From assembly GCA_963995525.1 (NCBI GenBank), contig OZ023213.1:48847925-48911924 (forward strand): a DNA stretch of 64,000 bases. Reading direction: 5' to 3'. Source of the DNA: Escarpia spicata. Taxonomy: Eukaryota; Annelida; Polychaeta; Sabellida; Siboglinidae. Numbering within the stretch: the first letter of the stretch is position 1; each line of letters opens with the position of its first letter. Of this stretch, positions 35,026 through 45,489 are shown one piece after another. The position numbers and the translations under genes are program-made. The notes beneath the pieces were generated by a model. It was not told the origin of the DNA. It was given only the letters and a program-made list of their open reading frames with translations, and did no database searches.

Positions 35026-35271
35026 TTGCAAGTGAGGCCAAAGCAATTATATAATTGCTTTGGTCAGGCCTTGCGCTGTCATCACCAACGTCACGACGTG
35101 GTGTACAGAATACTTATATCGATCATTTTTCACCCACGTTATGAGCTGTTTTATCAAAGTTGGAGTTTAAAAGAACTCAAAGTCGATGAACGGAAGAAAC
35201 GAAATGCCAAGCAGTCTGCCAAAAAACGCGAATTGTTTGTCGGGAAAGTTGGTACTGTGTGTGAGCGATAA
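35026..35271 (+). CDS. Hypothetical Lys/Arg-rich ORF (duplicated at 43640-43885)
   Basis: An 81-codon frame, identical in both arms, with a His/Arg-rich middle and a basic end (DERKKRNAKQSAKKREL). The first codons overlap a perfect palindrome. No domain recognised. Identity between arms shows recency of duplication, not selection. Confidence 0.25.
   Translation: MQVRPKQLYNCFGQALRCHHQRHDVVYRILISIIFHPRYELFYQSWSLKELKVDERKKRNAKQSAKKRELFVGKVGTVCER
35038..35063. repeat. Perfect 26-bp palindrome
   Basis: CCAAAGCAATTAT followed directly by its exact reverse complement. Present in both arms (partner 43848-43873). No spacer, so it could form a cruciform. Confidence 0.9.
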
Positions 35272-35670
35272 TTCATGATGTTTCGAAAACTGTCAATAAT
35301 AATATTTATTCGTACTATAACGTGTACAATTCAGTGAATGTAACGTGTACATCCATCTAAAATGTATATAAAACGGTCAGTGTAGCCAGTCTCGTCTATG
35401 AATCGTGAGCGTCTATGTCATGAATGGGGGAGGCTGTTTTTAAGTGAATATTATTAAACTTTAAAGATAATAATAGTGTGGAGTCTCCCATCACACAGTG
35501 ATTTGTTTTGAATTTTGTTGACATTATGTAAATTGTTATTGTAAAATTTGTAGCTTAATATTTGTTTTCATATTTTTTAGTTCTAGTTGTCTCCAACTCT
35601 TGGCAATGTTCTATTAAATGACTAGTCTGTATTATTGTGGTTACAATGTAATGGTCTTACGAGGTCTCAT

Positions 35671-35910
35671 TCTTTATATACTGGCACTGAGGGTGGTCAC
35701 TACCAGGGTGCTTGTCGTCCTCAGTGGTTCTTTTACGTCCCAAATTTAGACGGGACCAACATTAATGTGATCACCGTGTCACGAGGGATACGCAGTCCCC
35801 AATTTTTAGAGTCAGATTTTTACACCAAATATCATGCCTGCTCGGTCCAGGTTTCGAACTCAGAGCACTGGCATGCCAGGCGGATGTGCTAACCACTACA
35901 CTAGCAGCAC
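35671..35910 (-). repeat. tRNA-derived SINE, left-arm copy
   Basis: Mirror of the copy at 43001-43240. From 35910 on the minus strand: an A-box-like TAGTGTAGTGG, an anticodon-arm-like CCTGGCATGCCAG and a B-box-like AGTTCGAAACC, followed by a non-tRNA body. Cloverleaf stems are imperfect, so it is a SINE head rather than a working tRNA gene. Confidence 0.6.
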
Positions 35911-36179
35911 TCTCTGTATAATTTTTTTCTGCTGTTGGGATAAATAAAATGTATCCTTACCTTACCTAAGATGGGAGTGTGTGTTTCTATATTTCATAAA
36001 AACCAGCACAAACCCTTGGAGTAACATACACTATCGAGAGGGATGCGAGGGTACCAGCCCAGCCTGATAACAGTGCTTTCTTCTATATCATGAGCAGTCT
36101 TACTCCAAACCCACTATACTTTATCTTAGTCACATATTGAACATAACTTGGGATAATGTCATTGTTTTTCATTTTACAG

Positions 36180-36359
36180 GTTAATGAAGAGGAGCTCAGC
36201 ATGAAACTGCCGCAGAATAACATGTATAGGGACGTACATGGTGGTATGGACCAACTACCCAAATTTACATGGGGAGTCTTGTGGAATACTTATCCCAGTG
36301 CGGAAAGAAGCTGGAGGAAAAGAGCAAGTCTCTATACAAAGAAAGGCGAGTTATCTTAA
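36180..36359 (+). pseudogene. Exon-like ORF after a splice acceptor (duplicated at 42552-42731)
   Basis: A pyrimidine-rich TTGTTTTTCATTTTACAG ends at 36179; the open frame then reads VNEEELSMKLPQNN and FTWGVLWNTYPSAERSWRKR to a TAA. The mirrored copy differs by one residue (KKGELS against KKNELS, two adjacent G-to-A changes). No donor is obvious before the stop, so it could be a terminal exon. Family not recognised. Confidence 0.35.
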
Positions 36360-37275
36360 CATTAAACTAAAAGGACTGTAGGATTAAAGGTAAATGCGAA
36401 TAACCATATGAGCTTAATAGTTTGTACGTCCCTGTCAAATATGATACTGCCTTGATGAAATATTGTTCTTTGTCAATGGATACCAGCAGGCTTATTTGTA
36501 AGAGGTTTGGCAAATTTATATGTGTTAAATGTAAGAACAAACATTCGAAACCTAACAATAAATTATTCAGGACCAGTATTCAGGAATACCCTGCCTCATA
36601 AACTTTGAATACTCCTGACCATTAACCAGTTTAAAAGAAACCTAACAGCTCCTTACTCGTGAATTATTATTGATATTACATTATATACGTGTCTGGGTAA
36701 ATATATATAGGTGAAGCACAATACTGGGCCAAAAAAGAGGGCTGGACAGCAAAAACAAAGTCTTAGATGGTAACCAAAATACATCTACACCTAAAATTAA
36801 AGAAGATAAGATATTTTTACTCACTGTTATGTGGCGCAATGCCAAGTGAAGTTCACGATGTAAGTTACATGGTGTCTTTTAACAAAAATATGAGAATGTG
36901 AAACACTTCAGAAATCAAAATTTGCTTGACTGATGTATGCTAGTACCTCATCAAGAATCCAACCCAGACTTTTAAAATGTTAAGAATGATCAGAGCTCTC
37001 TGGACGTGAAATGGTGGACACTGTAACTTACGTTATCCACCACATTGTCCACAACCACAATTATTTTCAAACAACAATAAACAGGCAGGATGCGTTTTTT
37101 GTGTGTCTTCTTTCTTCATGGGCCTAAGATAGAGCACAACTGTTATCAACAGGAAATGTCCGCAAACGAATCTGGTTGTGGAGTAAATATAGCGTAAGTT
37201 ACAGGACACCAATTTGACCCAGTATTGTGCGACTCCACATTTTTTTTTAAATATATTGTACATTGTTTTCTTCAG

Positions 37276-37497
37276 GTTATTGCGGTATATGCGTGTCAGC
37301 TGTTGTGTGGGCAGAGATGAGGAAGTCTGCCTCTTATAAAGTAGATGTGTCCATGAACAATGATGCGGTGGTGCAAGAAGCAGAATGTCGTGCTGGGCTG
37401 GGCCCTACAGCTCACTGCAAGCATGTTGCAGCAGTTCTGTTCGGCCTGACACTACTGTCAGAAAGGAACTATCTTGACAGAAATGACATGTAAACAG
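37276..37497 (+). pseudogene. SWIM-type zinc-finger exon, probably broken
   Basis: Bounded by a good acceptor (TTGTTTTCTTCAG ending at 37275) and donor (ACAG|GTAAGA at 37498). It encodes GYCGICVSAVVWAEMRKSAS, then VVQEAECRAGLGPTAHCKHV and AAVLFGL. The Cys-x-Ala-Gly-Leu-Gly ... CKH arrangement is that of SWIM zinc fingers in large invertebrate gene families, often with a YqaJ-type nuclease. One of the two leading Cys of CxC appears replaced, and the frame hits TAA at 37491, two codons before the donor; another frame (TEMTCKQ) crosses the donor, suggesting a small frameshift. It is outside the palindrome arm, so it is single-copy here. Confidence 0.6.
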
Positions 37498-37499
37498 GT

Positions 37500-38028
37500 A
37501 AGACGTTTAAAAAAAAACACTTATTTTCTGCATTCAATGTATTATGTACAACTATTGGGGCAATTGTCAAGGAACATACTTTCCCAGTCAGAAATCTCTA
37601 GTTAATAACCACAGTTGCAAGTAGTTGAAAGGCCATAATCATTTTTGTTTGTTAAATCAAGCCAGGAAATCCATAATGGAATGTCTTTGTTGCTCTCATA
37701 AGAGACACGACTAACTGCTGGAATCTTCTTCTAAAGACTTACAGTGACTCAGCCAGCCTTTAGACAAGTGTAGCCAGCTTGCATTGGCACCTTGCAGTCC
37801 AGCTAAAGAACAAAGGGGATATTGATCATTGGACAGTAACAGCTGGTAATCCACCTTCTGAGTAAACAGTAGAACTGTGTGGATACTGCCAGGGGTTCAC
37901 CCACTGCCAGCCAAATGTCCTCCTCATTAATTAGCAGTGTTAGATGAATGACACATTGAGACCACAACTAAGGCATTGGGTATTTTGCATGGTTTACTAT
38001 TGAATTCCTAAAACTTTGTTTTGTTGAA
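37500..38028. other. Unassigned DNA between the SWIM exon and copy B
   Basis: No further exon of the SWIM gene can be recognised. Confidence 0.4.
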
Positions 38029-38519
38029 CTATCAGTGAAATATTGCAAAACTTTTAATTTATTTTATATTTTTCGAATAAAATTAGTTTGACTTTATTTC
38101 CTGTAACCTTCTTTCCAGCCCATCTGTGTTCTACCTGTACTTAGTTAATAAGTTGTAAATTGTCTAGTTGTTTGTTATGTACTACACTTTTACAATATAT
38201 ATACAATAATAACTTTGCCACTCTCATATCATTGTAATTGTTTCACAACTGGGAACAACCTTTTCACTCGTGAGTGCTGGGCAAATGGCCTTTGGGCAAC
38301 ATATTTTTACCTGTTAATGAAATTAAAAAGTTTACAAGTTACATACCACACACATGCATATTATATATATATATATATATATTGACGGGTAGTAGTCCTG
38401 TCAAACCGTGATCATTTTCACAAATAATTTTACTCATTCCATATTCCAATTCATGACTCTGTTCGACAGCTTCAACACAAAGGCGTGAACTACCTCAACA
38501 CCACTGCAGCCATCACATA

Positions 38520-38628
38520 TGACAAGATCTGTGGTGGCTCTATCGAGCATCAGTGTTCGTAGCAAAGGCAGCTCAAGTGTCCAGTCACTTCCTGAGGCTG
38601 GATGCAGCTCAGGACAGTTAGAACAAAC
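38520..38628 (+). pseudogene. Ser-rich exon-like block with strong splice donor
   Basis: Encodes VALSSISVRSKGSSSVQSLP and EAGCSSGQLEQT before GTAAGT at 38629. Homologous peptide and exon end occur at 5159-5350 (minus). It lies about 1 kb downstream of the SWIM exon on the same strand and could be a later exon of the same gene; no direct evidence links them. Confidence 0.4.
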
Positions 38629-38927
38629 GTAAGTATTAATTGATGCTGCTATGCAAATGTTATATATATATATATATATAAATCATAGCATAATAATTGG
38701 AAGATATGCAAACATATGCGATTGGTTTTAACAATTGTTTTATTCTGACCAATCTTAGGGTAGTTACACCATCTTTGGTCGATACGGCTTTTGTGAAACT
38801 TTCAGTTGCATTCTACATTTAATTTGCAGTTAAATTCTTGAACTTAATGGTCTATTTATTTAATTTGGAATATTTATTTTGCAAACATAACTTCGTATAT
38901 ACAGTGCAAGTATGTTTCATTAGCACA

Positions 38928-38949
38928 CCCCCCCCCCCCCCCCCCCCCC
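38928..38949. repeat. Poly(C) run of 22
   Basis: Uninterrupted C tract, absent from copy A. Homopolymer length may be affected by sequencing error. Confidence 0.9.
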
Positions 38950-41711
38950 GTCTTCCGATATCACCACTCCAGCCAAGCGGCCGAAGTTATAGTTATGGCG
39001 GCTCGGTAGTGCCAAAATTTAGACTACACCATTTGGTTCGGCCAGGCTCAATTTCTGGATCCACCCCTGTATGTGAATGTTTTGTTTGTCTGCATGAGGA
39101 TTTTGCAGTAATGGGTGTCCTCGTTAAATTGCATATTGTTGTTAGAAATGCATGTGAATTAAAGTAAAGACAATGTAAAGTACAAACATTTTATTGAAAC
39201 TATTTGATAAGATTGACTACAAAATTATGAAAAGCACAATACAACTACAGGTACAATCACTGCACTTGATATGCATAATGTAATAATTGTTAATATCACA
39301 TACACATCACATACACATAATATGTAAAGCAACAATAGAAAAAAAATTAGGAAGAGGTTGAAAAAATGTCAGGTACATATAAAAAACAAACAGTTACTTT
39401 TATCACGATTCTTTGTTGCAAAAAAACAAAACTAGTTAGTACATGTGATATCAAATGCTAGTTGTAGTTTATACATACCTTATATGTTTACAACTCACAA
39501 AATTAGTGACTAAACAATTATGTGTATTTAACAACAATTTTTTATATTTAATACCCATAAAATGTAAATCAATGAGAAAAAATTACTTAGAAAGATGTTT
39601 AGTTTATCTTAACATAGTGATCAGACTAGACAGGGTCATCCCTATGTGACTGAGAATTACATATACAATCACTACATGCTACATTGCTCCAGTTTACTCA
39701 GCTGTATGAAGTGTACCTGCTACAGACAGTGGTGGATAGTCTTCGCATATTAATTTCAGCTTAATGCTTCCCACATAAGTCAAGACGGTGTTTTCGATTT
39801 AACAGGCCTGCCAGGGAGCCAGTAAAGTGCTTTGAGCAATCCTGGGGGCTGGATAGTAGACAATAGCAGAACTAACCTTATTCAGGTGTTGTTTAGTTAT
39901 CATGTGAAATGAAAATGTAATGTAAATTATTTGTTAAAATATAAAATAGTGATAAAAAGAATAATTTAGAAAGATGATACGTGGCATGAAAAATATATAG
40001 CAGTCCTCATGATACATACATAATTTAAACAAGTAAAATGCTGCTGCCAGTGTATCAACAGACTGTTGCTGAAAAATTTAAAAAGGCTTTCAATACCATT
40101 ACTTCATCACAAACTTGTGTTGTACATAACAAGTGCCTGGTGTATGTTGCAAGAACTCAGCTGGCTGCCACTGACTATCAGCAACACAAAGACAATGAAA
40201 CCCTACCACTATAACAATGCTGGATAATTCACATATTTTTTCAAGGACACTGGTAAAAGTTATAGTTGAATTGAATACAAATACCTTGTATTATTGACTT
40301 TTGATAAATGTGTCGTCACGTATAAAAATATCATACATGTCAGAGCCATGCTAATTGTCACTTTTTCTTCGGTATATGTAGATGCAGATGTACAGGAAAA
40401 AGTCAGGAAGCTGGTATGCAGTACCATCAAAGATAGCGAAAACATACAGTGATGTCATTGATATCTAAACCGATGTAGTTCACCGAAGAATGCTCGACAC
40501 TGAACGTCTCTCACAGCGTTGAAAGTTGTTGCCCGAAGACTCATGCCATAACTGCCAGACCCTGGCACCCACCGTTCCATCACCAATTGTAGAGCTAGTC
40601 AGGCGTCACTACATTCTTATGTCAACCTGCATTCTACATTGGTCTCCAGTCAGTCAAGCTAACTGACTGATCTGGAAGCCAGTGTACACCCCTTGGCACT
40701 GGGGAATCTGTCATGGATGCAACTCACGACACACAATTGGGATCACTCGGTGGACATTCACATGACAAACTGTTAATATGCAGCGTATTGCATGGCTGTA
40801 GAATCTTGTCCGAGATCCTGGACATACAACTGCCCAGTATGCCATATTAACTTGGAGAGCTAGTAGTACTAAGCACACTAGTTCAATCTCCTGTAAAGAA
40901 AAACATATATTCAGTAAACAAAAACATGCATCATAGTAGCGTTGGGAGGAAATAACTATGGAGTTGTTCATTGTCATAATCAGTAGATATAAAATAATGT
41001 TTCATGTATGATCTGCAGCATTTCACAAGATAAAAGACAGCAAGAACTGTTCTACTACAGCTGCATCTATGCATCTTGATATCTTACTTCTTGGGAACAG
41101 TCAGTGTTTACCGGGTGGAGAAAGGGGGTGGGTTGATACAGCATGCAGACATTAGTGGATTATGCTATTTTTCAAAACGGTGAAAAATGTGAACTATTTT
41201 TCTTTACTAGGTGTTCATTGTTATTACAGCAATTTTAAATTGTTCAATTTCATTATAGTGACGCTTGATCTTAGTCAATATTATAGACTGATTTAAATTT
41301 TGCTAATCAGTAAAGTGCATTTATATATATATATTTTTTTTTCAGTATATAAATTCATGTAACTGTCTGCCATGTGTAACTACTACACATATTCATGTTT
41401 GACATTTTAAGCCTGAGGTTTAATGGTCAAAGTGTATGTTGGAAATGACAACATGAGGTGTATTTTCTAACAGTGTATTTTCCTCGTCAAGTATTCAAAG
41501 GTTCATAATATGTATGTCTACCTTCTTCAAGAATGAATCATTTATTTTATAAATTTATTTTAGAGTCATCGCCATATGCTAAATACTTTTTAAAAGTGTA
41601 TTAATATGTCTTTGTTGATACGCTGGGTATAATATACAAGTGCAGTTAACCTAGTTTTTCATGTCCAAGATGTTATTATTAAAATGTGTATGAAAACAAA
41701 TGTATATTTAA

Positions 41712-44158
41712 ATGTGCACATTAAAATACGCTATATTAACTCCATAACAAGCTTCTTTGTGGACAGTTCCTGTTGATAACATTTGTGCTGTATATTAGGC
41801 CCATGAAGAAAGAAGAGACACAAAAAACGCATCCTGCCTGTTTATTGTTGTTAAAAAAAATTGTGGATTTGGTGGATAACGTAAGTTACAGTGTCCACCA
41901 TTTCACGTCCAGAGTGCTCTGATCATTCTTAACATTTTAAAAGTCTTGGTTGGATTCTGATGAGGTACTAGCCTACATCAGTCAAGCAAATTTTGATTTC
42001 TGAAGTGTTTCACATTCTCATATTTTTGTTAAAAGACACCATGTAACTTACATCGTGAACTTCACTTGGCATTGCGCCACATAACAGTGAGTAAAAATAT
42101 CTTATCTTCTTTAATTTTAGGTGTAGATGTATTTTGGTTACCATCTAAGACTTTTTTTGCTGTCCAGTCCTCTTTTTTGGCCCAGTATTGTGCTTCACCT
42201 ATATATATATTTACCCAGACATGTATATAATGTAATATCAATAATAATTCACGAGTAAGGAGCTGTTAGGTTTCTTTTAAACTGGTTAATGGTCAGGAGT
42301 ATTCAAAGTTTATGAGGCAGGGTATTCCTGAATACTGGTCCTGAATAATGTATTGTTAGGTTTCGAATGTTTGTTCTTACATTTAACACATATAAATTTG
42401 CCAAACCTCTTACAAATAAGCCTGCTGGTATCCATTGACAAAGAACAATATTTCATCAAGGCAGTATCATATTTGACAGGGACGTACAAACTATTAAGCT
42501 CATATGGTTATTCGCATTTACCTTTAATCCTACAGTCCATTTAGTTTAATGTTAAGATAACTCGTTTTTCTTTGTATAGAGACTTGCTCTTTTCCTCCAG
42601 CTTCTTTCCGCACTGGGATAAGTATTCCACAAGACTCCCCATGTAAATTTGGGTAGTTGGTCCATACCACCATGTACGTCCCTATACATGTTATTCTGCG
42701 GCAGTTTCATGCTGAGCTCCTCTTCATTAACCTGTAAAATGAAAAACAATGACATTATCCCAAGTTATGTTCAATATGTGACTAAGATAAAGTATAGTGG
42801 GTTTGGAGTAAGACTGCTCATGATATAGAAGAAAGCACTGTTATCAGGCTGGGCTGGTACCCTCGCATCCCTCTCGATAGTGTATGTTACTCCAAGGGTT
42901 TGTGCTGGTTTTTATGAAATATAGAAACACACACTCCCATCTTAGGTAAGGTAAGGATACATTTTATTTATCCCAACAGCAGAAACAAATTATACAGAGA
43001 GTGCTGCTAGTGTAGTGGTTAGCACATCCGCCTGGCATGCCAGTGCTCTGAGTTCGAAACCTGGACCGAGCAGGCATGATATTTGGTGTAAAAACCTGAC
43101 TCTCAAAATTGGGGACTGCGTATCCCTCGTGACACGGTGATCACATTAATGTTGGTCCCGTCTAAATTTGGGACGTAAAAGAACCACTGAGGACGACAAG
43201 CACCCTGGTAGTGACCACCCTCAGTGCCAGTATATAAAGAATGAGACCTCGTAAGACCATTACATTGTAACCACAATAATACAGACTAGTCATTTAATAG
43301 AACATTGCCAAGAGTTGGAGACAACTAGAACTAAAAAATATGAAAACAAATATTAAGCTACAAATTTTACAATAACAATTTACATAATGTCAACAAAATT
43401 CAAAACAAATCACTGTGTGATGGGAGACTCCACACTATTATTATCTTTAAAGTTTAATAATATTCACTTAAAAACAGCCTCCCCCATTCATGACATAGAC
43501 GCTCACGATTCATAGACGAGACTGGCTACACTGACCGTTTTATATACATTTTAGATGGATGTACACGTTACATTCACTGAATTGTACACGTTATAGTACG
43601 AATAAATATTATTATTGACAGTTTTCGAAACATCATGAATTATCGCTCACACACAGTACCAACTTTCCCGACAAACAATTCGCGTTTTTTGGCAGACTGC
43701 TTGGCATTTCGTTTCTTCCGTTCATCGACTTTGAGTTCTTTTAAACTCCAACTTTGATAAAACAGCTCATAACGTGGGTGAAAAATGATCGATATAAGTA
43801 TTCTGTACACCACGTCGTGACGTTGGTGATGACAGCGCAAGGCCTGACCAAAGCAATTATATAATTGCTTTGGCCTCACTTGCAAGGGATACTTCAGTAT
43901 TTACAAGTTGCTTAGCTTAGGTCACTGAGTGCAATTTGTGCCAGATTATCTTTTCGAGAAAATATGTTGGCGAAAATTTTTGGGAGAAAATATTTTGGAG
44001 AAACGCCATTCTAGTGAATTATTTGACAACAATCTTGCACAATGACAGCGTAAACGGATAATCGAAAGTCAGAATTCGACAATCTCGGCGTAAATGGATA
44101 ATCGAAAGTCAGAAATCAGCAATGTAGCATTGTGGAATTATGGCCCTATTATCGTTCC
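41712..44158 (-). repeat. Giant inverted repeat, right arm
   Basis: Reverse complement of 34753-37200. It ends at 44158, the exact mirror of the gap edge, and then passes without a break into an RTE-like fragment. Because the homology stops where the gap starts, its true outer limit is unknown. Confidence 0.9.
43001..43240 (+). repeat. tRNA-derived SINE, right-arm copy
   Basis: tRNA-like head 43001-43077: TAGTGTAGTGG (A box), CTGGCATGCCAG in the anticodon-arm position, AGTTCGAAACC (B box). The anticodon arm resembles tRNA-Ala. The body contains GGGACGTAAAAGAACC, a style seen in invertebrate SINEs. Tail end approximate. Confidence 0.6.
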
Positions 44159-44159
44159 A

Positions 44160-44755
44160 TAATATCAAGGCCAAAGGTCAATATCAACATGTCAAGGTCA
44201 ATGGTCAAAGCCATAAGAATACAGATTTCAAAGGCCAGCCAAGCATTGGTAGCACTCAGAAGTACGCGAAGACGCATCAGCACGAACATCAAGATCAGAC
44301 TGTTCAAGAGCAACGTCTTGAGCACCCGTCTGTATGGAGCTGAATCATGGAATAAGACCCAGACCATCAGCCACAAGCTAGACGTCTTCCAGAACAGATG
44401 CCTTCGAAAAATTCTCAACATATTTTGGCCGAACATCATCACGAACGCCGAGCTACACAGGAGGACAGCTGCCAAATCCATCACACAAGAAAGCCAGAGG
44501 CACAGGGGAAGCTGGATCGGACATGTTCTACGAATGACACCTACATCCCTACCCGGAGTTGCCGTTAGATGGACTCCAGATGGCCGGAGAAAGAGACGCT
44601 GATCGAAAGACACGAGGAGGAGGACGGTAGAGAAAGAGATGAAAGAGCAGAAATGGACCTGGGGATACTTCGAAAGATATGCGACAGATAGATCACAAGG
44701 GCGAGGTCTGGTGGTGACCTTATGTGCAACTCCACGCGAAGAGGACTAAGTAAGA
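44160..44755 (+). pseudogene. RTE-like LINE 3' fragment
   Basis: In the frame from 44132 it encodes IRIQISKASQALVALRSTRR, RLYGAESWNKTQTI, FQNRCLRKILNIFWPN and SWIGHVLRMTPTSLP, then after a stop near 44602 continues with RRTVEKEMKEQKWTWGYFER and LVVTLCATPREED up to the end at about 44750. This is the thumb and C-terminal part of an RTE-like polymerase; the catalytic palm is absent (5' truncation, normal for LINEs). It starts within a few tens of bases of the palindrome edge. Confidence 0.8.
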
Positions 44756-44756
44756 A

Positions 44757-45269
44757 AGTATAATCAGCTGTTGGATCGGGGCGAGATGCGGAAACAACAG
44801 CCGGTACGTGTGTCTGTGGTGAATCCACCCGGAGAGGCCCCAGCAGCACCCCCGCTGGCAGCAGTGGACCCGCGGCGGCGGCACCGGCGCCAACAACAGG
44901 CAGAGCACGGCGACGTTTTGGTCCGTCGCTACCTGGACAGCTCGTCCTGAGATGTCTAAGCATATACCACATTTTGCTGAAAGTACGACCGTACTTCTGA
45001 CACTCATATTGGAACCGCTTCTTCAGCTTTAGACTCGGAAGGTATATCTTAATGTGTTTCTCCAGTCGAGCGCGTCGGTCGAAGGGAAGACCGCACGTCG
45101 CACAAATAAGAGCGTTTGGTGAGGACATTGTGAACGCTCGTTGAGCAACGGAAGGGGCAGCACCTACCAAGAGCCAGAGGTGAGCCTCTCGTGGTGGCGT
45201 AGTGCTGCTCCGTATCCAGTTGTATGGGCGCTCCAGCGTTGCTAGGTAATAACTGCAGGAATCGTACAT
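44757..45269 (-). pseudogene. C2H2/C2HC-like zinc-finger fragment
   Basis: From M at 45128 the frame encodes LICATCGLPFDRRARLEKHI then KIY, where the second His of a C2H2 finger has become Tyr, and YECQKYGRTFSKMWYMLRHL then RTSC, where the second Cys has become Tyr in a would-be C2HC finger. An Ala/Pro-rich linker follows, and beyond about residue 170 the frame runs antisense into the RTE tail. Degenerate finger pairs of this kind occur at the N-terminus of some LINE proteins and in host zinc-finger genes; I cannot choose. The mutated ligands suggest a pseudogene. Confidence 0.45.
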
Positions 45270-45274
45270 TCGGT

Positions 45275-45276
<2 letters not shown>

Positions 45277-45319
<43 letters not shown>
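45277..45319. repeat. (TA)n microsatellite
   Basis: About 21 uninterrupted TA units between the zinc-finger fragment and the next LINE. Confidence 0.95.
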
Positions 45320-45321
<2 letters not shown>

Positions 45322-45489
45322 CACTGCGGCGCCCTCTCGCTTAGTAAGTATGTATAACGCTGGACTCGCTCTATGCCATTAATGGTATGACATTTGTTAT
45401 CATTTACACAACGTGTATACGTATTTGTCTATCGTGCAGCACATACACTACTAATGGAGATCATGATTCTATCACTCTAATACAAATGG

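Larger units (their letters stand above)
34753..37200 (+). repeat. Giant inverted repeat, left arm
   Basis: Pairs with 41712-44158: each position and its partner sum to about 78911 through most of the arm. Near the gap (34753-36350) the arms are almost identical; only single changes appear per 60 bases at 36350-36560, and several per cent plus indels at 36880-37200. Homology fades at ATAGCGTA near 37200. It contains two exon-like frames, a SINE and a 26-bp palindrome. Confidence 0.9.
38029..41728 (-). repeat. Copy B of the 3.5-kb segment, inside the palindrome spacer
   Basis: Reverse-complement partner of 1218-4615. It differs by many small indels and by about 440 extra bp at roughly 38590-39025 that hold the Ser-rich exon end, a (TA)n, and a run of 22 C. 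Its right end meets the right palindrome arm at 41712-41728. Since the left arm has no such segment next to it, copy B breaks the symmetry of the palindrome. Confidence 0.75.

Noticed and set aside
43001..43077. Functional tRNA gene
   Set aside because: A and B boxes are present but acceptor and anticodon stems do not pair well, and a long non-tRNA body follows; a SINE head fits better.
44165..44215. Cluster of AGGTCA nuclear-receptor half-sites (including TCAAGGTCA)
   Set aside because: Several half-sites in 50 bp look striking, but they fall at the 5' truncated edge of a LINE fragment and are short enough to occur by chance.
44149..44613. 154-residue minus-strand ORF
   Set aside because: It is antisense to the RTE-like reverse transcriptase fragment, which explains the region.
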